Below, one piece after another: positions 43,317-53,721 of a stretch of 64,000 nt of DNA. Numbering within the stretch: the first letter of the stretch is position 1; each line of letters starts with the position of its first letter. Source of the stretch: Phytophthora sp. 'mugwort' (lineage: Eukaryota; Oomycota; Peronosporomycetes; Peronosporales; Peronosporaceae); contig JAUCEF010000001.1 of NCBI GenBank assembly GCA_033558025.1, positions 930,001 to 994,000 of the forward strand, in the 5' to 3' direction. The notes under the pieces were generated by a model. That model was not told where the DNA came from, did no database searches, and was given only the letters and a program-made list of their open reading frames with translations. Made by a program: the position numbers and the translations under genes.

Positions 43317-44690
43317 CGAGATTTACGGATACAAAAACACTGTTTATAGATGACCTACGCAATACTGCCAGGAGCACGGTACATGTGTTAACATCTGCGA
43401 ATTCGACGCCCTTGCCAGGACTGGTATAAACCGACCGCATTTCCATCCGCGTCAAAAATATCGCCAGTAGTCAGACCATACAAAACTAAAAAAAAAAGAA
43501 TGATTGTCAATATTGTCTGTGCCATCAAGCCAACCAACATTTGGTTGGCTGTGGCGGCGTTCTTTGCGCCAGCAGTGCTCCACCACCAGTCAGCAACTTG
43601 CCAACGGCATGTCAAGCAAGCCAAGGGTGTCTGCGGACGAGCGGGGCCGGATCAAGGGCCATCTGTCCACCAGCGATATTGCGCGTCGGGTCGGGCGCTC
43701 CAGGGACATCGTCAAACGCGTCGCGAAACCGCGAAGGTTGGTAAGCGAACTGGACGACCCCAACGAACGTCGGACCGCGAGCTGCGCAGGGTTGTGCGCA
43801 CGGCTGCGGTGGCGATCTCAGCGCCGCTCAGTTGAAAGAGCAGCTTGGCCTGCAGGCCTCCCTCTGGACCGTACAGCGAATTATCGTCGCGTCCACTGGA
43901 TTGATTACAGAAAGATGGACAAAACGTTAGATCTGACGCCGCTCATAAGGAGGCACGCCGTCCATGGGCGTCCACGCACCTTCTTACGCTGCCAGTGATA
44001 TCTACAGTCATTTTCGACGAAAAGAAGTGGAATTTGGTCGGTCCGAACGGCTATCAGCGCGACGTGCGGCAGCCTGCACGGCAGACAGTGCGCCGTCAAA
44101 ATGGTGGCGGATCGGTAATGGTGTGGAGTGACTTTAGTGCGGCAGGCAAAACCAAGCTTGCCATACTTGTAGGGAGGCAGAACTCGGACAACTACGTATA
44201 TATTTTGTCTGAGTATTTGCTTCCCTAGGCACACCTACACTATAGAGTTGACTCCACGTTCCAGCAGGACTACGCGAGTATCCACACGCCGGCTCACACC
44301 GAGGAGTTCTTCGAGGAGCAGAGTCTGCGCGTGATGGACTGGCCGGCTCGATCCCCAGACCTCAATCCCATTTAGAGTCTGTGGGATTCGTATCGCGCGC
44401 TGTAGCGCTGTATACCCGAGGCGCTGCATCGAAGTGCTCGAGAAGAAGGGCGGTAAGACGCACTACTAATACAGCAACAGTGATCTTGACAATTTTGACA
44501 ATCATTCTTTTATCTTGAGTTTTTGTATGGTCTGACTACTGGCGATATTTTTGACGCGGCTGGAAATGCGGTCGGTTGTATACCAGTCCTGGCAAGGGCG
44601 TCGAAATCGCAGATGTTAACACATGTACCGTGCTCCTGGTAGTAGTGCGCAGGTCATATCTAAACAGTGTTTTTGTATTCGTAGATCTCG
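43317..44690. mobile_element. Tc1-like transposon with ~200-bp inverted repeats (IR/DR type)
   Basis: Arms of about 203 bp (43317-43519 and 44488-44690) are roughly 90% complementary. Within each arm a motif ATACAAAAAC (ATACAAAACT in the inner left copy) occurs near the outer end and again near the inner end, about 150 bp apart. This is the IR/DR arrangement known from Sleeping Beauty-type elements. The exact ends are uncertain: a TA followed by CAAAAACACTG (43329-43330 on the left) would be a canonical Tc1 end, and the homology continues 12 bp further out. The transposase inside is dead. Confidence 0.8.
43609..44460 (+). pseudogene. Degenerate Tc1-type transposase
   Basis: Begins MSSKPRVSADERGRIKG with a paired-like helix-turn-helix. 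Later frames give VIFDEKKWNLVGPNG (first Asp), GGGSVMVWSDFSAAGKTKL, FQQDYASIHTPAHTEEF (second Asp) and WPARSPDLNPI. The codon of the third catalytic residue, after DLNPI, is a TAG stop (44373-44375). Other frameshifts are present. Confidence 0.87.
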
Positions 44691-44930
44691 TTGAGATACA
44701 GCCCGGGACCACCCTGCCGATAACTTTTGGCGCGGAGTATATCCTTGATGGAAAAGTGTATGAAGACGGGTGACGATGCGCAAATACCCGTAATTTGCTA
44801 GCATTAAATAAGAAAGAAATCGGTAATTGGTCCGATATGAATTTGGGGTGTACTACACCATCACGACCCCCGAAAGATACCTTCAACACATGAAGAGTCG
44901 CAGACGATTAAAAAAACACAACATCGCAAT

Positions 44931-46814
44931 ATGGCGCTACTAGCGTCACTTCTGGCGGTGTGCGGACTGCTGGGCTTCACATGGCGGCTGTTGACCCACT
45001 ACAAAGATGCAAAAGTGTCCACGATGGTGCACGCCGCTGTGTTCTTAAGTTGGGTGTTGGGTTTCCTGGGTCTGCTGCTGCTACCAATGGATCTGGCCAC
45101 CAACGGCCTCGAGTCGGCCAGCTCCCAGTCCGCCAGAGACTTTACGGGACAGAAAGCTACTTTTCAAGAGTACTTGGCTTGCTGGAGACTGCTGTACTGG
45201 GTCACGTTCAGTATGAGCTGGGTAGGACTGCCATTTCTGGTGGAATTCTGCCAGAACGGCGAGTTTGAGCAGGACAAGCGCCTGCTGAGCTCATTCAAGC
45301 ATCTGATCTTCCATTGGACAGTATTGGCTGGCGGGCTTTTCGTGGTGGCATTGTACTTGATTTTGGTCGATCATTTGTCGCTGTACGGAGTCTTGGGACT
45401 CGCCATGGCCGCTAGTAACACGTACGGGTTACTGTGGGTTATCGCCCTGCTGGGTTATGGCCTTGTGGAGATCCCTAGGGGCTTCTGGATGCGACGATTG
45501 GATGGAGCACAGCTTCAGATATTACACTTTCAGGCGGTGCAGCTCCAGGACGAACGGATGGAAGCGAGATTTGAGTACGACGACGTGGTTGCTGATGTTC
45601 GCGACGCCTATCAGCGCATGATGCAGGCTGAGAGCGACGCTATCATCTTGACAAGCAAGATGCAGTACGTCAAGACGTGTCTTCTGCAAGTCTCGACTCT
45701 GGTGGAGGAGAATAAACCTGCGTTCAGTTCATTTGACGCTTCCACTGATACCACGCGAGCCAAAAAAACGGGCTCGTCCTATGATGTCTCGAGCAAAATA
45801 AAGCGCGGGCTTTATAATATCGACCGGGTATCTCACAAAGCACCTACAGTAGTGGAAACGGTTGCGCTTCACCGCCGTGTACGAACCGCTCAGCTAGAAA
45901 TGCGCCGCGCTGATCAAGCCTTCCTGGAGCTATGCATTAACGTGGACGTGTTGCAAGATCGCAGTGCAGAGCGAGCACTCCCTGCAGGTAGTTTATACCC
46001 TGAAACCTCAGCGTTCAACCGCCTACACAACCTTTTTCTGGACACGCGACACCAAGTTCGTCGTTGGGTCACGTCCCCTGTGTCGATAACATGTGCGGTT
46101 ATTACTGGGTTCCTGTCGCTGTGTATAGTGTGGGGTGAGCTTACTATGAGCTGCCATGGATCTTCGCTATCTCTGTTCCAAGTCTTGATCACTGCAGAAG
46201 CAGAGGAGACGAGTGGCAGTCTGCGCAGTGCTACGGAGCTCATATCAGCGCTATTGCTCGTGTATTTGGCCTTATGTTGCTACACGAGTCTCTTCACGCT
46301 TCGCTTGCCAGGGAAGTACGCACTCCGTGCGCATGGCAACTCAACTGAGTTGTGTCTGCTCAAGACGTCAATCTATCAGTGTCGTTTACAGTTCGCGTTG
46401 GGCCACAACGCACTACTGCTACTTCGTGGTGGAGGTCTTGCAGAGAGCACGGCTTTCAATGCTCTATTAGCGAATACTCGTGTCGTTCATGTCTTTGGAA
46501 GGGGCTTCGCAGTGTACGCACCGCTCGCAATGATCGCGTTGGCAGTGTTCACGTTAACCAACGGATACGCTCGAGTCATGCGCCGACTTGGAATTGAGCA
46601 ATACGAACAGGTGATTCCTGGCGATCCGACGCATGCTGCGTCGATCGCAGAAGGGGAAACATTGGTGCAGCAAGGACTGGAGCGATTCCGTGTGCTAATA
46701 TCTCGCAAAAAGAAAATTTACGAGACAGGGACTGCTCGTGGGTCTTACGGTTTTGGCTCAACGGCAGCTGGAGCTCAGTCTCTGTTGGCTGATGAGGAAC
46801 AAGGGAGCTCTTAG
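44931..46814 (+). CDS. LMBR1-domain membrane protein, LMBD2-like
   Basis: Intronless, 627 residues. Hydrophobic segments near residues 3-24, 33-52, 85-105, 128-147 and 153-180 come first. The family hallmark SNTYGLLWVIALLGYGLVEIPR is next to the fifth, a cytosolic coiled coil (about 200-260) follows, and further membrane segments lie in the C-terminal half (SITCAVITGFLSLCIVWGEL, ISALLLVYLALCCYTSL, PLAMIALAVFTLTNGYARV). LMBD2 proteins are plasma-membrane receptors or regulators of G-protein-coupled signalling in animals. The role in oomycetes is unknown. The start is the first ATG. Confidence 0.9.
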   Translation: MALLASLLAVCGLLGFTWRLLTHYKDAKVSTMVHAAVFLSWVLGFLGLLLLPMDLATNGLESASSQSARDFTGQKATFQEYLACWRLLYWVTFSMSWVGLPFLVEFCQNGEFEQDKRLLSSFKHLIFHWTVLAGGLFVVALYLILVDHLSLYGVLGLAMAASNTYGLLWVIALLGYGLVEIPRGFWMRRLDGAQLQILHFQAVQLQDERMEARFEYDDVVADVRDAYQRMMQAESDAIILTSKMQYVKTCLLQVSTLVEENKPAFSSFDASTDTTRAKKTGSSYDVSSKIKRGLYNIDRVSHKAPTVVETVALHRRVRTAQLEMRRADQAFLELCINVDVLQDRSAERALPAGSLYPETSAFNRLHNLFLDTRHQVRRWVTSPVSITCAVITGFLSLCIVWGELTMSCHGSSLSLFQVLITAEAEETSGSLRSATELISALLLVYLALCCYTSLFTLRLPGKYALRAHGNSTELCLLKTSIYQCRLQFALGHNALLLLRGGGLAESTAFNALLANTRVVHVFGRGFAVYAPLAMIALAVFTLTNGYARVMRRLGIEQYEQVIPGDPTHAASIAEGETLVQQGLERFRVLISRKKKIYETGTARGSYGFGSTAAGAQSLLADEEQGSS

Positions 46815-46931
46815 ATAAATATTAGTGATAGAGAGATGACAGTTTGAGTGAATGAGACTTTTTCTTCATGAATAAGTCTCGAGATATTTCGTTAACTTAC
46901 TTTAAGTTGTTTTGCTTACGAGCGCTTTGTG

Positions 46932-47987
46932 TCATTTTTTGGAATTATTCTGACTTAAATCTAACCCCAAAAGATCTTCGTGAATCAGCTCGTCGCTCTT
47001 AATAAGCATGTCGGGCTCCAGTGAGGAGCTCAACTTCGAGGAGTTAGCAGGCTCCGACGCGAGTGCTGTCTGCGTCTTCCTTTCTGCAATGGTTGATCCA
47101 GTATTCTCATTTTCGCTCGATTTCTGTGTTCTTTGCTTCTGCTCAGGTAAGGATGATGCCCTACTCTCCTGCAGACGCATGCATTGTCGAAAAAACGCTT
47201 TTTGCTGAAGTCGAACAGCGTCTCTCTCTTGCTGATATTCATCAGGCTTTTCCTGATTGTTGTCTCGCTCAAATGATACCCGTACAGGAACATCATGTTG
47301 CCTCGCCTTGTACTTCACAATCTGCCTCTGAAGACGATCCGAGTAAACTCGCTCTTGCTGCAGTTGGCTTTTCGTACAGCTCAGCTCTGCATTTGCCTTC
47401 ACTGCAGCGAGTTTATACATTGGTAGAGTATGGCCGATACATGCCTGAGCCGACTTTAGCTCCTCCTGCGAGGCCTCTAGTTGGTGACGCAATTCGGCAT
47501 TTTCTCCCTGTAGCTCTTCTACCAGGACGTCGAGCTTGAAAAACTCGCGTGCCCCAAGATGAGTGTCTCGAGACTCCTTTCTTCCTGGTTTACTGCTACG
47601 TATAGAGCTTCGGAGCTGCCGCCGTTCTCGGATCGTTGTCACCTCTTCTTTCAAAGACTTGGCCAGTGCACGAAGAGCCACAATTTCCTCATCTTGTCTC
47701 TGATGGTCGACCAATACTCTCTCAAGCTGCTCACGAAGACGCTGACACTCTGCTACATGGTCGACTGCGCCGCTCTCGTCACTGCTCCATGAGCTATTCT
47801 CTGAGGTCGATTCAGCCTTCTTTAAGCCCAAAGTGGACGACGCGACACTTCTCGATGCTCGATTCGTGCTTGTCTTCTTTACTGGAACTCGATTCGATGT
47901 GGATGAATGCCCACCTCGTGTTGAAGATCCAAGTCGACTTCGTCGTGAAGCATCAGTGCTGGCCTTGAGAAGTGTACGTCGCTTCAT
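46932..47987 (-). CDS. Coiled-coil protein of unknown function
   Basis: 351 residues from ATG 47987. The N-terminal 70 residues are basic and Ser/Thr/Arg-rich. Residues about 75-130 and 150-230 form heptad-rich coiled coils (VAECQRLREQLERVLVDHQR, ELRHQLEASQEELKSAQACI). The tail is polar and ends in an acidic ELIHEDLLGLDLSQNN. No family recognised. It is divergent from the gene at 48089 with 101 bp between the starts. Confidence 0.7.
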   Translation of the reverse strand: MKRRTLLKASTDASRRSRLGSSTRGGHSSTSNRVPVKKTSTNRASRSVASSTLGLKKAESTSENSSWSSDESGAVDHVAECQRLREQLERVLVDHQRQDEEIVALRALAKSLKEEVTTIRERRQLRSSIRSSKPGRKESRDTHLGAREFFKLDVLVEELQGENAELRHQLEASQEELKSAQACIGHTLPMYKLAAVKANAELSCTKSQLQQERVYSDRLQRQIVKYKARQHDVPVRVSFERDNNQEKPDEYQQERDAVRLQQKAFFRQCMRLQESRASSLPEQKQRTQKSSENENTGSTIAERKTQTALASEPANSSKLSSSLEPDMLIKSDELIHEDLLGLDLSQNNSKK

Positions 47988-48088
47988 TTAGATTAGATAA
48001 AAGATTATGATTTACCTACAGTCGCGTCGTATAAATAACACTTCACCATCATCACGAAAAACGCCATTATTTTGTTGTCTCTCCAGAC
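47988..48088. promoter_or_regulatory. Shared intergenic region of divergent pair
   Basis: 101 bp, AT-rich. No clear initiator was identified. It must serve both genes. Confidence 0.3.
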
Positions 48089-48904
48089 ATGCAGGACGAG
48101 CTCCAGCTGCAGCATTTATCTCGGTACGAGAAGAAGCAGTTAATAAAGGGATGGCATGCGACACAAGCATCGAGCTATGAGCCAAGTGATGCAAATCAAG
48201 TAGGTCGAGTCAGCAGTTTGCAAGCACTATTTGCTCCACCATCCGGAGCATTGGCCGAGGAGTTTACAAATGACCACGACGAGCTCCAGCAAGACGAAAC
48301 TCTACCGAAAACAGTGGGCCAAGTGAAGCATGCGTATCGTGCTCGAGCTCGAAAAGAAGAGGCGCGTGATGTTTTTAACGCGGTTCAAAGGCGAGAAATG
48401 CATCTGGAGCAGCGAAGGCGGCCACGATGGCCAGAGCGAGACCCACAAACAACAGGAGAATCTCGACAATTACCAACGATGGAATTTCACGAAAATAATA
48501 TCAAGAACGAAGAGAATGGAGATAATAATAGGACTGCTGCTACTGACACACTGGAAGATAAGATGGAACGCGAACTGCAACTACTGGATCTGCCTACGGA
48601 CGAGATTGTGACAAACGCAACATACCGAGAGGAGATACTTCGACAAATTCGCCGTCAGCTTGCCAATGGGGGCGAAGTCCTCCTTCAAAGTGACTGTCCC
48701 ATCGTCGACGAGACTGTGAAAAATACTCGTTTCATGTTGCAAATGCTCTGCACATTGAGTCTCGCGTATTGCACGCGCGATCAACATGTCGTACCCGAGA
48801 TTGTCCTCTCGCTACGATCTACAAAGCGCCTACGTCTGCGCTTACTCCCGCGGCACCAAACGATGTGCTTGACCACGTCGCTATATAATAACACAGAGGT
48901 ATAG
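48089..48904 (+). CDS. Unknown hydrophilic protein, possibly truncated at the 3' end
   Basis: 271 residues from ATG 48089 (MQDELQLQHLSRYEKKQLIKG). It is rich in Glu, Arg and Gln with a helical middle (VGQVKHAYRARARKEEARDV) and a better-conserved-looking block LEDKMERELQLLDLPTDEIVTNATYREEILRQIRRQLANGGEVL. The last 40 residues look unlike a natural protein end. A donor-like GTACCC at about 48790 could mean an unrecognised 3' intron. The transposon palindrome starts 190 bp downstream. Confidence 0.6.
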   Translation: MQDELQLQHLSRYEKKQLIKGWHATQASSYEPSDANQVGRVSSLQALFAPPSGALAEEFTNDHDELQQDETLPKTVGQVKHAYRARARKEEARDVFNAVQRREMHLEQRRRPRWPERDPQTTGESRQLPTMEFHENNIKNEENGDNNRTAATDTLEDKMERELQLLDLPTDEIVTNATYREEILRQIRRQLANGGEVLLQSDCPIVDETVKNTRFMLQMLCTLSLAYCTRDQHVVPEIVLSLRSTKRLRLRLLPRHQTMCLTTSLYNNTEV

Positions 48905-49095
48905 ACATCGCACCAAATACACTGGTATTTACTTAGCCAGGTGAGCAGGTTCGGCGCCTGGCGGTCCAGTGACTTTCTTGGTTCCTTCTCGTGTGATTCA
49001 CCCACCCCGTTGGACGGTTTTCTATGATGTCCAGGACTGGGCCCTACACACTGCTGTCTCTGTTTTTCGGAGTTCCCTATTACGAAAGCCCTCCT

Positions 49096-49961
49096 AAATG
49101 AAAACGTTCCTATCTCTAAAATCACCCCTACCCTCAGCTGACACATAGGACAATGTCATCTCTGATCTGTTCGTTAAGAGCGGCCCTGAGGCCCGTTCTT
49201 AACGAGGGTAGTTTGGGTTGAGCAGGTTGAGTGTAGTTTTGGGTGTGATGCCTGTTGCAGCCTCGATAAGAATTAAAGTAGAAAGCAGGCAGTGGACCGC
49301 GGCCACCCGGTGTCCCATTGCATAAAGTCCCATATCTGTCGCAAGCAAGCAATCCCCTGAATGGAAATGCCTAAAACACTCTCGCGAAGCGAGAGCCGCG
49401 CCCGAGAATAGAAGGTCTCACGAAGCGCCAGAGATGCATTAACACCAGCAACGCACACTGCAAGTTCTTCGAGTAGATCATTATCGGAGTCGTCGGAGTC
49501 GTCAGACTCCGGTCGGGACTCCGATGACTCCGTCGGAGTCGTCAGACTCCGGTCGGGACTCCGATGACTCCGATAATGATCTACTCGAAGAACTTGCAGT
49601 GTGCGTTGCTGGTGTTAATGCATCTCTGGCGCTTCGTGAGACCTTCTATTCTCGGGCGCGGCTCTCGCTTCGCGAGAGTGTTTTAGGCATTTCCATTCAG
49701 GGGATTGCTTGCTTGCGACAGATATGGGACTTTATGCAATGGGACACCGGGTGGCCGCGGTCCACTGCCTGCTTTCTACTTTAATTCTTATCGAGGCTGC
49801 AACAGGCATCACACCCAAAACTACACTCAACCTGCTCAACCCAAACTACCCTCGTTAAGAACGGGCCTCAGGGCCGCTCTTAACGAACAGATCAGAGATG
49901 ACATTGTCCTATGTGTCAGCTGAGGGTAGGGGTGATTTTAGAGATAGGAACGTTTTCATTT
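49096..49961. repeat. Large palindrome with ~395-bp identical arms
   Basis: Positions x and 99057-x are complementary from 49096/49961 inward to about 49490/49567. Encoded peptides on the two arms are identical. The central spacer consists of a 40-bp unit repeated in tandem (49492-49531, 49532-49571) that encodes Asp/Ser-rich sequence. The arms carry the N-terminal coding part of a Harbinger-type transposase in both orientations. Confidence 0.92.
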
Positions 49962-50920
49962 CTCGGGCGCGGCTCGTTTGGAGCGAGCACGTCACTTCTG
50001 CGGCTCGAAAAGCGCTTTGGGCGCTATTACCGGATGAACGAGGCGGCGTTCGAGCAGCTCGTGGAGATGCTCCGACCACGACTTGTCGTTGATGGTCACA
50101 TGTCAACCGTTCGCACCGGAGAGGCTCCTATTTCGCCTGAGGTAGTCCTGTATTGCACGCTGCGCTGACTGGCGGGGGGCTCTTACTTGGATTGTGTGCG
50201 GTAGTAGGCACCTCAGCGTCCCCTCTTTTTATCGATGCCTTCATAAAGGTGTGACGGCCATCCTGAGTTGCCCCCTGCTAGACATGAAGCTACCGAAAAA
50301 AAAGAAAAAAAACGGCGAGTGATATCGAGAAGGCCGCGACCTCATTTACAACTTGCAGCATCGAGGGCGTTTTTGACGGCTGCGTGGGATGCGTCGATGG
50401 CATGTTGGTGCGGATCAAAACACAAGCAGAAAGGAGACACGAGACGTACGCTCGTTCTTTTCAGGGCATTACCATGCCATGGGACTCAACGTGCAGGCCG
50501 CTTGTGACTATAGAAGCCGGTTCATTATCTTCTCAGTGGCCGCCCCGGGTGGATCGAGTGGTATCCGTGCTCTCCATCGCACGTCATTAGCCAATTACAT
50601 CGAGGAACTTCCGGCAGGGCGTTACATTCTTGGTGATGGGGGCTACGTGCCGTCGGAACACCTGCTGACTCCGTTCGGGGGTTCTCAACGAGCGGTCCCT
50701 GCCAATGATGGCTATAATTTCTACTTGAGCCAGTTCCGCAGCAAGATTGAGCAGGCTTTTGGCTTCATGGCGACAAAATGGCGGCATCTTCGGTCTCCGC
50801 TTCAGGTTAGCCTAAAGAATGCTTCTAGGGTCGTAGTCGCGATTGCGCGGCTCCATAACTACTGTATCTACCGTCACAGTACGAAGACCCACAAAAAGGC
50901 ATCGAGAGAATGGTGCATCA
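49524..50920 (+). pseudogene. Harbinger (DDE_Tnp_4) transposase remnant
   Basis: The N-terminal part SDDSDNDLLEELAVCVAG...ETFYSRARL (49524-49664) is interrupted. The frame resumes at 49960-49975 with RARLVWSEHV, then RFGRYYRMNEAAFEQLVEML, GEAPISPEVVLYCTLR, GCVDGMLVRIK (first Asp), YILGDGGYVPSEHLL (second Asp) and FRSKIEQAFGFMATKWRHL (Glu), then LHNYCI. The parts lie in different frames with stops, so it is inactive although the DDE residues survive. Confidence 0.85.
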
Positions 50921-51060
50921 TGTTGGTTATCTACCAAGCCAAAAAAAAAGTCCAGCTCTGACAGTTCCCGGTGTGTCGGAGTTCCGCAATCAAATGGTCT
51001 CTTTCATTCGCGACTGCGGGCTGAGTAGACCGCAGCACAATGTGCAGCGTAATCGTCGGG

Positions 51061-52590
51061 GCTAAATGTATTTCTCTAGTTTGTATCTCTTCGTTTTGAG
51101 AATTTCGATCTCTGTTTTAAGCTCCTGTGCAATTTCATCGTCTTTCTCAATTTGCGGACTTGGCGTTGCAGGTCACGCAGACATCGCACACTCACACACC
51201 ACAAACCATCCCTGTAGCTTAGCATGCATCTCACTGGTAGTATTGGCCTGCAGACGTGCCTGAGCCAACTCTCGGATTGCGTCGGCAATCTCGAAGCGCT
51301 AGCGCTTCGCTGTGGAGTCGCCGTCCTTAGTTGAGGCCGCCATCGCTCGTTCAGAGTGCCTTTCGTCAAGATGTGCACTTTCGTAGAACACCTCGCTCGG
51401 CAGCGGCTGCTCGACGGCATCCGTAAGCTCAGGTTTCTGATCCAGAGACAAACTCAGATACAGCAGGTCGAGACGCCCGTCACAATAGTCGAAGAAGTCC
51501 GGGTTGTTGTGTCCTGAACGATTGAACTCTCTCAGCTGGGACTGCATAATCTGACTTTAACTTCTTCCACATATCCATCAAGCTGGCTGCGTTCAACGGA
51601 ACAATGACGGAGGGATCGATGTCGCAGTCGTTCAAAGCTGGATGGACATCTTGAAACGAAAGCTGTCCGTACTCCAAAATAAAAGCGTCCGCAAATGCTT
51701 TTGCAACGTCTTCCCAGAACATTTTATCTGCCGAGACAGCTGCATCGAGATCCTTACGTGTGCGTGTATTGCCTAGCAGATCGAATCGCCCCGCAAACTG
51801 GTCCGAGAAGATAATATTAATCAGGCGAAAACGACATTGAATATGCTGTTGCTGTGAGATTCTGTGCGTCGCTCGTTTTCTTGCTCATGATCTCTCCATA
51901 CGCCGCGTTGTTAGCCTTCTTCTGCTCTATCAACAGCAGCATGTCTGCTTTTCGTCGGTTCTTGTAGTGGCTCACACCAAGGTGGGTGCACATTGCTCTC
52001 AACTCCTTGAACAAATACAGAGTTCCCTCTTTGCCACCGATTTGAACCACAGCTTCCACCACTTCAACATCATCCAACGTCACATTATCGCAGTTAAAGT
52101 CAACAGCGGTGCGATCTTCACGGCCGACAGGAACTTCACGGTCGACGGGGACTTCATGGTCGACGGGAACGCCACGGTCGGCGGGAACTCCTCGGTCGGC
52201 GTGAACACCACGGTCGGCATGACCGTCTTCACCAACAGAGACTTCACGACAGCCAGCGACTTGGCGGCGAGCGAAAACTTCACGGTGTACAGCGACGTCA
52301 CGGGCAGCAAGATCAGCGCCGGCTTCGGGGCCTTCTCGGTGCTCGTAACAATCGGCGATCTTTGTAAACGAGACAGAGGCAGCGTCCTCGTCGTCGCTGT
52401 CACTAGAATCAAGAACCTCGGAGAGCGATGCTGGCGGCATCGGTCGAGCGAGCAGATGGACATCACCTCCCCCCTCCCTATCGTTGTCCAACTCGATCTC
52501 CCGCCTTCGTAGTCCCTGCTGGTTTGCTGCGTCGGCGTGGCGTTGTCCTGATGAAGCTTCTTCGGTGACTGGCAAAGCGAGAGGGCCCAT
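51061..52590 (-). pseudogene. Harbinger accessory (SANT/Myb-like) gene remnant
   Basis: ATG 52590 opens an acidic N-terminal half with repeats of the type DRGVPVDHEVPVDREVPVGR. The frame later shifts to FRLINIIFSDQFAGRFDLLG and FWEDVAKAFADAF, ASLMDMWKKLKSDY, then again to NNPDFFDYCDGRLDLLYLSL and a C-terminal coiled coil ending at 51061. The INIIFSD...MWKKLKSDY block is the DNA-binding-type domain that accompanies Harbinger transposases in Phytophthora. At least two frameshifts. Confidence 0.75.
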
Positions 52591-52786
52591 TGTTTAATTC
52601 CGTTGCAAATCAGGTTTTGCGACGAAACTTACCGGACACGAGCTCTACCCCTTCTGCAGTCGAGGGTTGAGCCTCTACCTCGAAGACTACCACGTAGTTC
52701 TAACGTTAAGCGCCGCGTATCGCATAAACTACCGCGAAGCCCAAGACACTACGAACTACATGTCGTTAAGAACGGCTCTGAGGTCC

Positions 52787-53721
52787 GAACAACCGATCAC
52801 TTATGGCCATTCGGTCCTAAATTCCTTAAAAAATAGGTGGTCCTTAGTCCAAATCGGAGCTCGACTTGCTTCCCCAACACATTGGGCAAAATAGGCAAAT
52901 GCACTTAATCCTGCACCAGTGGTTCGACAAATCGCTCACACGCCGGTACAGTTGCGAATACAGTACTGACATTTACCTGTTATACGGGCCACCACAAATG
53001 CATCAGAGGCTAGGGGTATACAGCCAACGCGTCAGAAGCAAATGCTTCGTACTTACTTGAATAATAACTGTACCTGGACACACAGCTGCGAAGCAGACAC
53101 TCATTAACTGAACGCCAAGCGGACCGCCGCAGGACTCGCGGGACTGTACAGCAGCGATGCCGCGCACGCACACGCGATTCGGCACAAAAGGGGGTATGTA
53201 CTCGCCCTCGAACCTTCGCACATTCTGTACGTTGCTGTATCTCACACGCTTTCCAAAACTGACGTCTTTTGTATGCGTATTTGCCAACAGGACGGCTGCA
53301 AAAGTGAGGCGAAGAGCTGCTAGCGCTGGCCTATTTGTGTGCGCTAAAGTGTGTGCGCTAAAGTGTGTGCGAGAGCTCGGTGCGCATCTAAGCTTGTTGC
53401 ATCGGTGGTGCGATCAAAGACTGACGACATGCTGCTTATTCTACCTGCAAAGACAGCAGATTGGCTTGGAAGCTGGAGATGGGCCCCCATCAGCCGTAGA
53501 GCGGTCGTATTGATGCAGATCGTGTGCGTAGGGACGCAGAGATGTGTATTGATCAACTAGTGATGCTGAGGTAGGTGCTATTGCTAATGACATGTTGCAT
53601 CTATCTGTGTATCGCTTGCAGGTTATATAATGCGCATTTTTTTAGGTGTGCAAGCAGAGAAGTGATTATCACACACGAGTAAATGCTAATTCATTGATGA
53701 GGCTTTATCGCTATCTGAGCT
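52787..53721. other. Non-coding stretch between transposon relics
   Basis: No gene recognised. A short tandem repeat GTGTGCGCTAAA occurs near 53337-53370. Confidence 0.4.

Larger units (their letters stand above)
49096..52786. mobile_element. Rearranged PIF/Harbinger transposon complex
   Basis: It carries a plus-strand transposase remnant and a convergent minus-strand accessory gene, the usual two-gene plan of PIF/Harbinger. Candidate terminal repeats are GGGCCTCAGGGCCGCTCTTA (49863 on) and its inverted counterpart ending at 52786, 24 bp with three mismatches, each flanked by GAAC. The left end is confused by the palindrome, so the true left border is uncertain. Confidence 0.7.

Noticed and set aside
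49273..49458. Minus-strand frame that looks like a second gene
   Set aside because: It is the exact inverted copy of the plus-strand frame at 49599-49784, a product of the palindrome.
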